Below, one piece after another: positions 7,473 to 14,562 of a stretch of 26,076 nt of DNA. The stretch comes from Erysipelotrichaceae bacterium (lineage in GTDB: Bacteria; Bacillota_I; Bacilli_A; Erysipelotrichales; Erysipelotrichaceae): assembly GCA_024684175.1 (NCBI GenBank), contig JAIKXJ010000050.1, forward strand, positions 1 through 26,076, written 5' to 3'. The notes beneath the pieces are model-generated. The model was not told the origin of the DNA and did not search any database. It saw only the letters and a list, made by a program, of their open reading frames with translations. Positions within the stretch are counted from its first letter, which is position 1. Every line of letters begins with the position of its first letter. Position numbers and translations under genes: made by a program.

Positions 7473-8739
7473 ACGATCCTATAAAAAACTGACGCTGCTT
7501 CTTGCGGCGCTTTTTCTTGTCAGCTGTGCGGCGAAAGACGTTCCCGTCATACCGGAAGAAGAAGTACCGGCAGACATCGTTTCCGACGATTTCATCGCTC
7601 CGGTCAATGATGTTTTCCTTTTCTCCAAACTGGATGAAGATCTTCAGAAACGGATCAAGACGGCAAACTGTGATGCTGATTATGAAAACTACCAGTTCAA
7701 GATGTTGGGCAAAGACGTCTGCGAAGAAAAGTTCACGGACATCAACGGCAATCAAGTCGATTTCAAGCATCTGGGGACTTTTTATCTGGAAGTCGTTTCA
7801 GTGGAATGTTCACACTGTAAGAAACAGCTCGCCGTGATCGAAGATCTTGTTTCGGGTCAGGACCGGCCTTTTCTTCAGTATTTTAACGTCGGTGAAAAAG
7901 ACGAGATCCTTTCTTTTTATGAGGAACAGGACGTTTCGATGAGCTCGGAGATCACCGTTTTGAGCCACGACGATGTTCTGGAGGAATATCTTCGCCATAA
8001 AGTCGGTATCAAGAAGTATCCCACGCTTCTTTGTTTTGCAGAGGGTAAGCTTTGTTTCTCTTCGGTCGGTGAAGTGGACGAAGAGGCATTCGAAATGATC
8101 GAAAGCCTTTGCTTTGAAGAACCGGTCGATATCGCTTCCCTGAAGGATGAGGGCGGTGAACTTCTGATCGACGCATCAAGAAGCAGCGAAGACGTCTGGA
8201 ATGACTTGAGCAAAGAGAATCAGGAAAAGATCGAATCCCTTGATAACGACGACTACACCAAAGATCTGACCCTGAAGCTGATGGGAAAAAGAGTTGACTT
8301 TTCCAGGGTCGTTCCCGGTCAGGGCGACATGTATTACTCGCAAGTCGATGATTTCAAGCACTATGAAAAAGAAGATCTCATCCTGCTGTATACCTATCTC
8401 AGGGACAATTCGGAAACGGATAAGGTCGCTTTCATCAATGAGCTCATCGATCTGAATGACGGGAACCGTTACATCGTCGTTCTGGTGGAAGGACTGGAAT
8501 CTTCTTCCGTGGCTTTACGCAATATGGATGCCGTTTTCCATTGTCCGGTGGTCTCAGTCCTGGGCAGGATGCCGGAACAGTTCTTCGACTTCGGACTGGT
8601 CGGCTATCCTACGGCGGTCTTCATCGACCACGGCGTTTTTACCGGAGCTTATTCCAATATCGAGGATAAAGAAAAGTTTGCCTTAAGCAAACTCATGTTT
8701 CTTTCGGGTGATAGCATCGCCCGCAGATCGAACAATTAG
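7465..8739 (+). CDS. Lipoprotein with two thioredoxin-like domains, the second lacking CxxC
   Basis: A 424-residue protein. The N terminus is a lipoprotein signal (MNKRSYKK, hydrophobic core, LVSC with lipid Cys21). Domain 1 has the redox motif CSHC (C115, C118) after TFYLEVVSVE and the cis-proline segment KYPT (P186). Domain 2 has an equivalent cis-proline, GYPT (P382), but its strand region (DLILLYTYLRDNSETDK) has no cysteine pair. Each domain is preceded by a similar unit: DADYENYQFKMLGKDV in the first and NDDYTKDLTLKLMGKRVDF in the second, which indicates internal duplication. It is probably an extracytoplasmic disulfide reductase or isomerase on the outer face of the membrane. The ATG overlaps the end of the patatin gene. 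Confidence 0.75.
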   Translation: MNKRSYKKLTLLLAALFLVSCAAKDVPVIPEEEVPADIVSDDFIAPVNDVFLFSKLDEDLQKRIKTANCDADYENYQFKMLGKDVCEEKFTDINGNQVDFKHLGTFYLEVVSVECSHCKKQLAVIEDLVSGQDRPFLQYFNVGEKDEILSFYEEQDVSMSSEITVLSHDDVLEEYLRHKVGIKKYPTLLCFAEGKLCFSSVGEVDEEAFEMIESLCFEEPVDIASLKDEGGELLIDASRSSEDVWNDLSKENQEKIESLDNDDYTKDLTLKLMGKRVDFSRVVPGQGDMYYSQVDDFKHYEKEDLILLYTYLRDNSETDKVAFINELIDLNDGNRYIVVLVEGLESSSVALRNMDAVFHCPVVSVLGRMPEQFFDFGLVGYPTAVFIDHGVFTGAYSNIEDKEKFALSKLMFLSGDSIARRSNN

Positions 8740-9377
8740 GCTTCGATGATCCAGCCTTGCGGTTCGCTTGTGAAAGACAGGCGTTCGCCGCTGACCGGAT
8801 GCGTGAATTCGATGCGGTTGGACCATAAGGCGATCTGCTGACCGGCAGACGCTTTTTTATTGTAGCGCTGATCCCCCCACAAAGGATGGTTCCGCGAGGC
8901 GAACTGGACCCGTATCTGGTGGGAACGTCCGGTATGAAGATAAACTCTTACCAGGGCAAGATTATCTTTACGCTTCAGGACCTCGTAATCCAAAGAGGCA
9001 TCTTTGCCTTTGGGATCGACTCTGACCGTATTGGTCCGATGATCCTTGAGCAGTTTGTCCTGAAAACGTCCCGAATCCTTCAATCCGTTGTCGGAAACGA
9101 TCGCCAGGTATTCTTTTTTGAAGCTGTGCTCGCTGATCTGTCTGGACATCCGGGCAGCTGCCTTGGAGGTCCGGGCAAAGACGCAGACGCCGCCGACCGG
9201 CCGGTCGAGTCTGTGCAGAAGACCGAGATAGACATCGCCCGGTTTCTTGTATTTCTCTTTGATGTAGGTTTTGGCGATGCTCAAAAGATCTTCGTCTTTG
9301 GAAGCGTCTTCCTGCATCGGCACGTTGACTGGTTTTTCAACGACCAGCAGATGATTGTCTTCGTATAAGACCTTCAC
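8736..9377 (-). CDS. RluA-family RNA pseudouridine synthase
   Basis: A 213-residue enzyme of the RluA family without an S4 domain, starting directly with the catalytic fold (VLYEDNHLLVVEKP). The catalytic motif is HRLDRP, with the aspartate at about residue 58, and the family segment LHTGRSHQIRVQF follows near residue 170. These enzymes convert uridine to pseudouridine in rRNA or tRNA; the exact site cannot be inferred. GTG 9377 is chosen because the family starts at this point and it overlaps the methyltransferase stop as GTGA, a classical coupling arrangement. GTG 9386 is an alternative. The 3' end overlaps the convergent lipoprotein gene by 4 bp. Confidence 0.88.
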   Translation of the reverse strand: MKVLYEDNHLLVVEKPVNVPMQEDASKDEDLLSIAKTYIKEKYKKPGDVYLGLLHRLDRPVGGVCVFARTSKAAARMSRQISEHSFKKEYLAIVSDNGLKDSGRFQDKLLKDHRTNTVRVDPKGKDASLDYEVLKRKDNLALVRVYLHTGRSHQIRVQFASRNHPLWGDQRYNKKASAGQQIALWSNRIEFTHPVSGERLSFTSEPQGWIIEA

Positions 9378-10237
9378 CTGTACCACCTGGTCGTCTGACC
9401 GCAGGGCAGGACATACGGACTGTCTTGGATCTGGATGCCGATCTCATCGGCTTCGATGGTCCCGGACAAGCCGTTTTGTGCGCACCATAAGCTCAAAGTA
9501 TTGTACATGACGGTCGGTGAATAACCGGTCGTGTAGGTATTGATGATAAAGAATAACGGATGATCCGACAAAAGCTGCAGACAGTTTTCGATCAGCGGAT
9601 TGATCTTGTCTTCAAAGCGGAACAGTTCATTCTCCGGGCCTCTTCCGTAGGAAGGCGGGTCCATGATGATGCCGTCGTAGTGGCGGCCTCTGCGGATCTC
9701 ACGGGCTGTGAATTTGAGGGCGTCGTCGACCATGAAACGGATCGTCTTATCCTGTAAAGAGGAGAGTTTCATGTTTTCCTTGGCCCATTCGTTGATGCCT
9801 TTGGAAGCATCGAGATGCACGACTTCTTTTGCCCCGGCGCGGGCTGCAGCCATCGTGGCTGCCCCGGTATAGGCAAACAGATTGAGCACCGAAACGTCTT
9901 TCGCGTAAGCGACTTTTTCTGAGATCAGATCCCAGTTGGCTGCCTGTTCGGGGAAGAGCCCCGTATGTTTGAAATTGGTCGGTGAGACCTTGAACGTCAG
10001 ATCTTTATAACGGGCATTCCAGGATTCCGGAAGCTTCTTCTGAAAGTCCCAGTGACCGCCGCCTTTGTTGGAACGGTGGTAGAAACCGTCCGCTTTATCC
10101 CAGAGTTCCGGGCGGATCTTCGGCCAGATGGCCATGGGATCGGGCCGGCGCAGGATGATGCCGTTCCAGCTTTCCAGTTTCTCTTTGTCGCCCGCATCCA
10201 GGAGCTTGTAATCTTTAAAATTTTCAGACGTAATCAT
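9374..10237 (-). CDS. Class I SAM-dependent methyltransferase (RlmI/RlmK-like)
   Basis: A 287-residue protein with the Rossmann methyltransferase motifs NLFAYTG (residues 119-125, SAM binding), LDASKGINEWAKEN (motif II) and DPPSYGRG (193-200, catalytic DPPxxG type), plus HTGLFPEQAANWD before motif I. This matches the RlmI-like family of rRNA m5C methyltransferases, but the N-terminal PUA domain of RlmI is absent. DPP motifs also occur in enzymes methylating other bases, so the product is not certain. It is coupled to the pseudouridine synthase through a GTGA overlap, forming a two-gene RNA-modification unit. A TAAAAT lies exactly 6 nt before the ATG, and no ribosome site is seen. Confidence 0.85.
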   Translation of the reverse strand: MITSENFKDYKLLDAGDKEKLESWNGIILRRPDPMAIWPKIRPELWDKADGFYHRSNKGGGHWDFQKKLPESWNARYKDLTFKVSPTNFKHTGLFPEQAANWDLISEKVAYAKDVSVLNLFAYTGAATMAAARAGAKEVVHLDASKGINEWAKENMKLSSLQDKTIRFMVDDALKFTAREIRRGRHYDGIIMDPPSYGRGPENELFRFEDKINPLIENCLQLLSDHPLFFIINTYTTGYSPTVMYNTLSLWCAQNGLSGTIEADEIGIQIQDSPYVLPCGQTTRWYR

Positions 10238-10243
10238 AAATAA

Positions 10244-10249
10244 ATTTTA
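10244..10249 (-). promoter_or_regulatory. -10 element 6 nt before the methyltransferase ATG
   Basis: On the minus strand a TAAAAT is followed by 6 nt and then ATG 10237. There is no Shine-Dalgarno between them. The -35 region is weak. It is divergent from the Nudix -10 at 10262-10267. Confidence 0.55.
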
Positions 10250-10261
10250 ACATGGCTGTAG

Positions 10262-10267
10262 TAAAAT
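10262..10267 (+). promoter_or_regulatory. -10 element 6 nt before the Nudix GTG
   Basis: TAAAAT is followed by AGGGAT and then GTG 10274. The spacing predicts a transcript starting at the GTG. No good -35 match is found at 17 bp. Confidence 0.5.
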
Positions 10268-10273
10268 AGGGAT

Positions 10274-10846
10274 GTGAATATAGAAGCCGCCATACGGGCT
10301 TATCAGCCTTACAATATACAGGAAGAAAAGGATAAGGAGACGATCCTTTCTTTTCTTGAAAGGTACGAAGATGCCTTTTTCAGGGAAAACGAACTGGCCC
10401 ACATGACCGCTTCCGCCTGGGTCGTCAATCAAGAAAAGACCAGGGTGCTGATGGCTTATCATAAGATCTACGATTCCTGGGCCTGGCTGGGCGGACATTG
10501 CGACGGTGAGCGGGACTGCCTGAAAGTGGCGGTCAAAGAAGTGAAAGAAGAATCCGGTGTCGGGAACGTCGTACCGGTATCGGAAGACATCTTTTCTCTG
10601 GAAGTCTTAAGTGTGAATTCCCATTATAAAAAAGGGAAATATGTACCGACCCATCTTCATCTGAATGTGACTTATCTTCTGCAGGCGGACGAGGAAGAGG
10701 TCTTGCATGCCAAGGAAGATGAGAATACAGGTGTGGCGTGGTTTCGCCTCGATGAGGCAATCGAGAAGTCCAATGAGAAATGGTTCAGAGAGAATATCTA
10801 TGCCAAATTGAATAAAAAGCTGAGGGAGACTTATGAAATCGATTAA
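10274..10846 (+). CDS. Nudix hydrolase
   Basis: A 190-residue protein with a Nudix box at about residues 73-96: GGHCDGERDCLKVAVKEVKE followed by ESGV. The core EVKEES keeps the metal-binding glutamates, the usual Arg of REUxEE is Lys, and the GGHxDG form is one known in a Nudix subgroup. These enzymes hydrolyse a nucleoside diphosphate linked to another group; the substrate is not predictable. The N-terminal 40 residues before HMTASAWV are usual for this subgroup, supporting the GTG start. It overlaps the next gene by 14 nt and begins the operon that ends at the 14087-14116 terminator. Confidence 0.87.
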   Translation: MNIEAAIRAYQPYNIQEEKDKETILSFLERYEDAFFRENELAHMTASAWVVNQEKTRVLMAYHKIYDSWAWLGGHCDGERDCLKVAVKEVKEESGVGNVVPVSEDIFSLEVLSVNSHYKKGKYVPTHLHLNVTYLLQADEEEVLHAKEDENTGVAWFRLDEAIEKSNEKWFRENIYAKLNKKLRETYEID

Positions 10847-11933
10847 ACGTATTGTATTTACCGGCGGTCCTTGTTCAGGAAAGACGACATTCACATCCCG
10901 TGCCCAGCAGGTCTTCGGCGAAAGAGGATATCGGGTCATCATCGACCACGAGTCGGCGACCGATCTGATCTCGGGCGGCATCTCTCCGGCTACGATGGGG
11001 ATGTATGAATTCCAGAAGTACTGCATCGCTTTGCAGCTGAAGAAGGAAGAGATCTGTTATAAAGCCGCGCAGGAGATCGAAGGGGACAAGGTCCTCATCT
11101 TCATCGACCGCGGCATCAACGACGATATGGCTTATGTCGGTGCGGAAGATTTCCGTGAGATCCTCAAGGGTTTCGACATGGTCCCGGAAGAGATCAACGA
11201 CCGTTATGACATGGTCGTCCACCTCATCACGGCAGCCAAAGGCAAGGAAGAGGCTTATACGCTTTCCAACAACGCAGCCAGATATGAGACGATCGAAGAG
11301 GCCAGATATATGGACGATATGGCTTTGCAGTCATGGAAGGATCATCCGAACCGCGCCATCATCGGCAACGAGAACGAATTCGAAGTCAAGATGATCAAGG
11401 CGATCCAGTCGGTCTTCGAATACCTGGGCGAAGGTGCTCCGGTCCAGAAGTTCAACCGTTATCTCGTCGAGGTCGACGATGAAGTCCTGGAACGTTTTAC
11501 CAAAGAAGCCAACTATTCGACTTCCCATATCGTGCAGCACTATCTGCGTTCGGATAACGGCTATGAGCGCCGTATCCGTTCAAGAGAGTGCGGTCCCGAT
11601 GTCTTATATACCTATTCGGAAGCCAATTATCTGTCTACGCACGAGCGTGTCAAGGTCGACCGCGTCCTGACGGAGCGTCAGTACAAGGACTATTTCCATC
11701 AGGTCGATCCCGAGCTCAACGTCATCGACAAGACCCGCTATTCTTTCATCAAGAAGGGGCTCTTCTTCAAGCTCGAAGTCTTTGATTTCGATAAGACCAA
11801 GGGCATCCTGACGGTCGATGAACCAAGCGACGGCCGGCAGGTGGAGATCCCGGATTACATCCGTCTCATCAAGGATGTCACGGGCGATCTCAACTACAAG
11901 AATTATTATCTGGCAAAATCACAGAAGTTTTAG
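10833..11933 (+). CDS. AAA_28 P-loop NTPase fused to a CYTH-like domain
   Basis: A 366-residue two-domain protein. Residues 5-200 match the AAA_28 NTPase/kinase type: Walker A GGPCSGKTT (11-19), HESATDLISGG (from 39), and IDRGINDDMAY (91-101), which would act as the Walker B/catalytic segment. From about residue 205 (FNRYLVEVDDEVLERF) the protein shows a CYTH-like tunnel pattern with paired charged residues: YERRIRSREC, STHERVKVDRVLTERQY and FFKLEVFDF. CYTH enzymes act on triphosphorylated substrates with divalent metal. The fusion suggests one protein both binds and processes a nucleotide or polyphosphate, but the substrate is unknown. A GAGGGAG site precedes the ATG. It is followed after 1 nt by pcrA. 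Confidence 0.8.
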   Translation: MKSIKRIVFTGGPCSGKTTFTSRAQQVFGERGYRVIIDHESATDLISGGISPATMGMYEFQKYCIALQLKKEEICYKAAQEIEGDKVLIFIDRGINDDMAYVGAEDFREILKGFDMVPEEINDRYDMVVHLITAAKGKEEAYTLSNNAARYETIEEARYMDDMALQSWKDHPNRAIIGNENEFEVKMIKAIQSVFEYLGEGAPVQKFNRYLVEVDDEVLERFTKEANYSTSHIVQHYLRSDNGYERRIRSRECGPDVLYTYSEANYLSTHERVKVDRVLTERQYKDYFHQVDPELNVIDKTRYSFIKKGLFFKLEVFDFDKTKGILTVDEPSDGRQVEIPDYIRLIKDVTGDLNYKNYYLAKSQKF

Positions 11934-11934
11934 A

Positions 11935-14079
11935 ATGATCACTTATTCGCAATTGAACGAAAATCAGAAGGCAGCAGTGACTTCCGATGCAAAGCATATA
12001 CGTATCATCGCGGGTGCCGGTTCCGGTAAGACCCGCGTTTTAACGATGCGCATCGCTTACCTGATCGAACAGCTTGGCGTGCGGCCGTATCATATCCTGG
12101 CGATCACCTTTACCAACAAGGCGGCCAGAGAGATGAAGACCAGGATCAACGACATGCTGGGGGATGCCGGGACGGGATGTCACATTTCGACCATCCATTC
12201 CTTGTGTATGCGCATCCTTTCGGAAGACATCCAGGCTCTGAACTATCCCAAGAATTTCACGGTCATCGATGCGGATGACCAGAGACAGATCCTGAAGGAA
12301 GCTTACAAGGAGATCGGCATCGACAAGAAGGAATATCCTTACGGGACGTGTCTCGATTACATCTCGAACAACAAATACATGAACGTTGACCCTGCCAAGG
12401 CGATGGAGTTCTCCTATGGGGAACCGCGTCTGGTCAACAAGGCCAAGGTCTACGACTACTATGATAAACGTCTCAAGCAGCTCTATGCGCTGGATTTCGA
12501 CGACCTGATCTTATTCACGACCCGGCTTTTCGAGACTTATCCGGTCATCCTGGAAAAGTGGTCGAACAAGTATCATTTCATCCATGTCGATGAATTCCAG
12601 GATGTCGATAAGGAACAGTATAAACTGATCCGGCTGTTATCGACCGTCCATGACAACGTCTATGTGGTCGGCGATCCCGACCAGACGATCTTTACCTGGC
12701 GCGGGGCAGACGTCAACATCATCGTCAATTTCGACCGTGATTTTCCCAATACCCAGACAATCGTCCTGAACCAGAACTACCGTTCGACCAACAACATCCT
12801 TTCCGGCGCCAACTCTTTGATCCGCAACAACAAGGCGCGGGTGGACAAGGAACTGTTCTCTAAAAACGGTGACGGCAGCAAGATCATCCATAAGACCTGC
12901 ATGTCGGAGACCGGGGAAGCCAACTATGTCGCTTCCCAGATCATGAAACTGCACGGTGACGGCTACAATTACCGGGATATTGCGGTCTTATACCGCGCCA
13001 ACTATCTGTCAAGAGAAGTGGAAAAGGCTTTGATCGAGAACCGGATCAACTATGTGATCTACGGCGGCCTTCGTTTCTATGAGCGGATGGAAGTCAAGGA
13101 CATCCTGTCATATCTGCGGATGATCACCAGAGGCGATGACCTCGCTTTCGTGCGTATCATCAATACGCCGCGCCGCGCCATCGGCCCCAAGACTATCGAT
13201 GCCATCCAACAGATGGCCAATGAAAAGGGCATCTCGATGTACGAGGTCATCAAGGAAGGGCTCTATCCGAAAAACAAAGAGACCTTCGATCGCTTTGTAC
13301 GGATGGTCGAAAAATGGCGCGAAGACATGAACAACGGTGACTTGGAAGCCTTGCTTCAGGAAGTCTTGGATGATTCCGGTTACCGTACGATGCTGGAAAA
13401 AGACGGGGAGACGGAACGTCTGGAAAACATCAAGTCCCTCCTGGACGATATCAAGCAGTATTCGAGAGACTATCCGGACTCATCCCTGGATGAGTATCTG
13501 CAGATGATCGCTTTATATACCGATCGCGCTTCCGAGGAGACCGGGGATGCAGTCAGTCTCTGCACGATCCATTCGGCGAAAGGCCTGGAATTCGATGCGG
13601 TCTTCGTCATCGGCCTGTCGGAAGGCATCTTCCCGTCGGAACGGACGATGGCGGAGGGCATGAAAGGCCTGGAAGAAGAACGCCGTCTGGCATATGTCGC
13701 CTATACCAGGGCGAAGAAGCTCTTGTATCTGAGCGAGTCGAGTTCCTTCTCCTATGTCATTCAGGCAGCTAAGGTGCCGTCCCGATTCATCAAGGAGATC
13801 GATCCCGCCTTCATCGACAATGTCGATCAAAGGAAAGAAAGTGTCGTCTCGAAGATCTTCGATGAAGACATCGTCATCCGTGATCAGAAGAAGGAAAAGC
13901 CGAAAGATCAGATCTACCGTAACGGCGACACTGTAGTCCACAAGATCTATGGCGAGGGCATCGTCATCGGCAATGACGGCGGTGTCTTGCAGATCGCATT
14001 CGCTCACCCGTACGGCGTCAAAAAGATCCTGGCCTCCCATCCGTCCATCCGCAAGAAAGGCAAGGACGATTTCAGTTAA
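11935..14079 (+). CDS. pcrA: UvrD/PcrA-type ATP-dependent DNA helicase
   Basis: A 714-residue superfamily 1A helicase. Walker A is AGAGSGKT (residues 26-33), motif Ia AITFTNKAAREMKTR follows, motif II is DEFQD (219-223), motif III GDPDQTIFTWRGA, motif IV LNQNYRST, motif V TIHSAKGLEFDAVFVIGL and motif VI EERRLAYVAYTRAKKLLYL. The C terminus has the PcrA Tudor-like domain (GDTVVHKIYGEGIV), which binds RNA polymerase in Bacillus, so a transcription-coupled role is likely besides DNA repair and replication-conflict resolution. ATG 11935 is one base after the upstream stop; the ORF is open further upstream inside that gene, but no homology supports a longer form. The gene ends the operon. Confidence 0.93.
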   Translation: MITYSQLNENQKAAVTSDAKHIRIIAGAGSGKTRVLTMRIAYLIEQLGVRPYHILAITFTNKAAREMKTRINDMLGDAGTGCHISTIHSLCMRILSEDIQALNYPKNFTVIDADDQRQILKEAYKEIGIDKKEYPYGTCLDYISNNKYMNVDPAKAMEFSYGEPRLVNKAKVYDYYDKRLKQLYALDFDDLILFTTRLFETYPVILEKWSNKYHFIHVDEFQDVDKEQYKLIRLLSTVHDNVYVVGDPDQTIFTWRGADVNIIVNFDRDFPNTQTIVLNQNYRSTNNILSGANSLIRNNKARVDKELFSKNGDGSKIIHKTCMSETGEANYVASQIMKLHGDGYNYRDIAVLYRANYLSREVEKALIENRINYVIYGGLRFYERMEVKDILSYLRMITRGDDLAFVRIINTPRRAIGPKTIDAIQQMANEKGISMYEVIKEGLYPKNKETFDRFVRMVEKWREDMNNGDLEALLQEVLDDSGYRTMLEKDGETERLENIKSLLDDIKQYSRDYPDSSLDEYLQMIALYTDRASEETGDAVSLCTIHSAKGLEFDAVFVIGLSEGIFPSERTMAEGMKGLEEERRLAYVAYTRAKKLLYLSESSSFSYVIQAAKVPSRFIKEIDPAFIDNVDQRKESVVSKIFDEDIVIRDQKKEKPKDQIYRNGDTVVHKIYGEGIVIGNDGGVLQIAFAHPYGVKKILASHPSIRKKGKDDFS

Positions 14080-14086
14080 GCAAAAC

Positions 14087-14116
14087 AAAAGTGTGTTCAT
14101 GACACACTTTTCTTTT
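14087..14116. terminator. Bidirectional terminator between pcrA and the convergent gene
   Basis: AAAAGTGTGT (14087-14096) pairs perfectly with ACACACTTTT (14102-14111) around a 5-nt loop, with T-rich sequence after it on both strands. The stop codon of the minus-strand gene lies in the loop (14097-14099). Confidence 0.9.
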
Positions 14117-14537
14117 CCATTTCTTCAAGTTTGACGATCCCGTCGAGATTGGACAGACGGAAGGACTTATCGTCGTGGGTATACAGGTCGATGAGCACAT
14201 CGGCTTCATGTGAATAGAACTGCAGCAGTTCTTTCAGATACTCGGATACGTTGGCGTAATTGAACAGAGAGTAGAGTTCGAAGATCGTGATGAAGCGGTC
14301 CTGTTCTCTCCGGCGTCCGTCAAAATCATAAAAGAGGGTATCTTTCAGATCCTTATAATAATCGTTCAGCTCCGGAGAAGAAAACAGATAGCGGATGAAA
14401 CCGTAGTTATCGTTCTGACTTTCGGAGACGACGGAGACTTTGATGTAGACCACGATATCTAACGGCAGCATCGCCATTTCCAGATCGCTTGGTCTAAAGT
14501 CCAGCATATCGCGTAAGGACATATTTTCGGTTAACAT
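14097..14537 (-). CDS. Hypothetical 146-aa protein
   Basis: A soluble, acidic, probably mostly helical protein that starts MLTENMSLRDMLDFRPSDLE and has a central aromatic segment (YGFIRYLFSSPELNDYYKDL) followed by FITIFELYSLFNYANVSEYL. No signal peptide or membrane helix and no known motif are seen. ATG 14537 is preferred because a TATAAT lies exactly 6 nt upstream on the minus strand; a longer form from 14555 would place that hexamer inside the gene. It is divergent from the DUF885 lipoprotein gene, with the two -10 hexamers one base apart. The function is not recognised. Confidence 0.65.
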   Translation of the reverse strand: MLTENMSLRDMLDFRPSDLEMAMLPLDIVVYIKVSVVSESQNDNYGFIRYLFSSPELNDYYKDLKDTLFYDFDGRRREQDRFITIFELYSLFNYANVSEYLKELLQFYSHEADVLIDLYTHDDKSFRLSNLDGIVKLEEMEKKSVS

Positions 14538-14543
14538 GTTTCT

Positions 14544-14556
14544 ATTATAGTACAAT
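14544..14556. promoter_or_regulatory. Back-to-back divergent -10 elements
   Basis: A minus-strand TATAAT (14544-14549) and a plus-strand TACAAT (14551-14556) are separated by a single base. Each is followed by exactly 6 nt and then an ATG (14537 on minus, 14563 on plus). The two promoters cannot both be occupied by RNA polymerase, so their expression may be mutually exclusive. Confidence 0.6.
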
Positions 14557-14562
14557 AACTAT

